Below, piece by piece: positions 62,566-64,000 of a DNA stretch of 64,000 nt. The translations under genes and the position numbers were made by a program. The stretch is taken from the NCBI RefSeq assembly GCF_001442625.1, contig NZ_LMZQ01000012.1:62001-126000 (forward strand), given 5' to 3'. Each line of letters starts with the position of its first letter. Position 1 is the stretch's first letter. The notes beneath the pieces were generated by a model that saw only the letters and a list, made by a program, of their open reading frames with translations, made no database searches and was not told the origin of the DNA. This DNA comes from Pedobacter ginsenosidimutans (GTDB lineage: Bacteria > Bacteroidota > Bacteroidia > Sphingobacteriales > Sphingobacteriaceae).

Positions 62566-64000
62566 ATGAAAACATTGAAACTTTTACCATCCCTAATTTT
62601 TCTAATGGTTTTGTCTATCATGTCATGCAAAAAGGCCGACACAACTGCTCCAGAAGAAAAACAAATTTCAGATGAACAAGCCTTAGCAAAAAATGCCCCG
62701 GTTGCGAAACCTAAAAAAGTTTTGTTTATAGGTATTGATGGCTGTGTATGGAAAGCCATTACTGCAACAAACGCACCCAACCTTAAAACGTTAATGAATC
62801 AATCGTACACCAGTACCAATGCATTGGCCCAGGTGCCTACCTGGTCATCAAATGGTTGGTCGGCATTGTTTACAGGCGTGGGGGTAGCCAAACACAAAGC
62901 TTCCGATAATAGTTTTTCGGGATCTGATTTTGTAAACTATCCTTCTTTTTTCAGGCAGATCAAAACCAGTTTGCCTGCCTTGCGCACTGCATCAATTGTG
63001 ACCTGGTCTTCGATCAATAATTTTATAGTCGCAACGCCAGATGTAACGGTGAAACAGAATAGTGCAAATGATAACGCTACAGAAACCAGGATTATTCAGG
63101 AAATTACTACTAGTAATACCGATGTTGCGTTTTGCCATTTCGATAATGTTGACCATGCCGGGCATGCCAGTAATTATAGAACCACAACCCAAATGTACAT
63201 GGATTCGGTAAAAGCTGCCGATGCACGTGTGGGCAGGATATTAACCGCTTTAAAAGCAAGGCCAACTTATAACAACGAAGATTGGTTAATTGTTGTAGCC
63301 ACAGATCACGGTGGAGATTTAAGCCATGGCGGTTCGAGTTACCTTGAACAAAATGCATTTATCATTCTAAACAACAGTGCCATTTCTCCTCAATTGGTTA
63401 ATGCTTTACCAACTACCGCAACAGAATCGACACCGCACAGCATTTCTACTGTTAATTTTAAAACTAATGTTTATGGACAGCTGCCAACGCTCAGTAGTCT
63501 TAACCTTAGTGCAACAAGTAGTTTTACCATCGAGTTTAGGGCAAGGGCAACAACCGCCACCAGCGATCCGGTAATTATAGGGAACAAAAACTGGGCAAGT
63601 GGTTACAATAAAGGTATTATTATTGCTAATAGAAACGGCATAATCAGAGCCAACTTTGGCGACGGTACAAACAGATTGGATATTGACGGTGTTGATTTAA
63701 CCGATCAGTTGTGGCACCAGGTGGCGATAGTGGTTAACCGTAGCACGCAAAAAGCAACCATGTACGATGGTGGGATTCAGGTGGCTGAAGGTAATATTTC
63801 GGCAGTTGGCGATCTGCAAAGCGGCACTGCATTTAAAATCGGACAGGATGGAACCGGAAATTACAGCCCATACTTTACCGGTAATATATCAGAAATCAGG
63901 TTGTTTAAATCTGCTCTACCTGCAACGAGCATTAACGCATACAGCTTTACTGCTTTAACTTCATCACATCCGCAAAATGCCGACCTGGTTTTATACACCA
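62566..64000 (+). CDS. Lipoprotein with alkaline-phosphatase-like and LamG-like domains (partial)
   Basis: Open to the window's end (478 codons seen), so its length is unknown. Lipobox MSC (Cys21; MKTLKLLPSLIFLMVLSIMSC) is followed by KKADTTAPEE. The first domain is of the type I phosphodiesterase/alkaline phosphatase fold: KVLFIGIDGCVWKAI, with PTWSSNGWSALFTGVGVAKHKASDN giving the likely Thr/Ser nucleophile region, FCHFDNVDHAGHASNYR, and VVATDHGGDLSHGG (metal His and Asp). From about residue 305 a LamG/concanavalin-like domain begins (SSFTIEFRARATT, LWHQVAIVVNRSTQKATMYDGG, FTGNISEIRLFKSAL). It would be a surface phosphatase or phosphodiesterase that binds glycans. Substrate unknown. Confidence 0.85.
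   Translation, partial: MKTLKLLPSLIFLMVLSIMSCKKADTTAPEEKQISDEQALAKNAPVAKPKKVLFIGIDGCVWKAITATNAPNLKTLMNQSYTSTNALAQVPTWSSNGWSALFTGVGVAKHKASDNSFSGSDFVNYPSFFRQIKTSLPALRTASIVTWSSINNFIVATPDVTVKQNSANDNATETRIIQEITTSNTDVAFCHFDNVDHAGHASNYRTTTQMYMDSVKAADARVGRILTALKARPTYNNEDWLIVVATDHGGDLSHGGSSYLEQNAFIILNNSAISPQLVNALPTTATESTPHSISTVNFKTNVYGQLPTLSSLNLSATSSFTIEFRARATTATSDPVIIGNKNWASGYNKGIIIANRNGIIRANFGDGTNRLDIDGVDLTDQLWHQVAIVVNRSTQKATMYDGGIQVAEGNISAVGDLQSGTAFKIGQDGTGNYSPYFTGNISEIRLFKSALPATSINAYSFTALTSSHPQNADLVLYT

Overview
This window looks like a chromosome segment from a Pedobacter-like member of the Sphingobacteriaceae (Bacteroidota). The evidence is three SusC/SusD pairs, many SPII lipoproteins with CKK or CNK after the lipobox, candidate promoters of the Bacteroidota TAnnTTTG type, AT-rich start regions without Shine-Dalgarno sites, and low to moderate GC. 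All family calls come from reading motifs, not from searches.

Left part (1-28,500) is a carbohydrate-uptake and breakdown region. Three SusC/SusD operons (40-4440, 5465-10989, 11254-16577) surround a DeoR-type regulator (4478-5224, minus). The two downstream operons have phased 10-bp repeats ending in TGCG upstream, which are candidate DeoR sites. Then come a calcineurin-phosphoesterase/PQQ-propeller fusion and a small outer-membrane barrel (both minus), a 71-aa conserved protein, an S41 protease, and three exported glycosidases: GH29 alpha-L-fucosidase, GH92 alpha-mannosidase and GH2 beta-mannosidase-like. Fucosidase plus alpha- and beta-mannosidase suggests mannose/fucose-containing glycans such as N-glycans (inference). 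A palindrome of LacI-operator type lies just before the GH92 gene.

Middle part (28,500-36,100) is mostly housekeeping: ferredoxin and FAD reductase, prolyl oligopeptidase with a downstream orphan EF-Tu-domain-3-like protein, an LpxH-like phosphoesterase, prfA, and tRNA-Asp. The gaps hold several families of palindromic or tandem intergenic repeats, including a 126-bp tandem repeat.

From the first tRNA-Asp (35,952) to about 61,040 the window is an accessory island. It contains a second tRNA-Asp, several tRNA-3'-end-like scars, IS21-like end repeats, helicase and DUF6266 fragments, and a chimeric Crp/AraC pseudogene. The cargo is a series of modules in which a regulator (AraC, Crp/Fnr, HxlR, TetR) sits beside short-chain dehydrogenases or other small redox enzymes, plus a GH11 xylanase lipoprotein. 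Two modules show convincing operators: a 16-bp palindrome repeated at the Crp/Fnr-SDR pair, and a 14-bp motif repeated at the TetR-SDR-SDR-MDR cluster.

The last 3 kb returns to small lipoprotein and membrane genes and ends inside a lipoprotein with an alkaline-phosphatase-like domain followed by a LamG-like domain, which runs off the window. I saw no CRISPR array, rRNA or complete insertion sequence.
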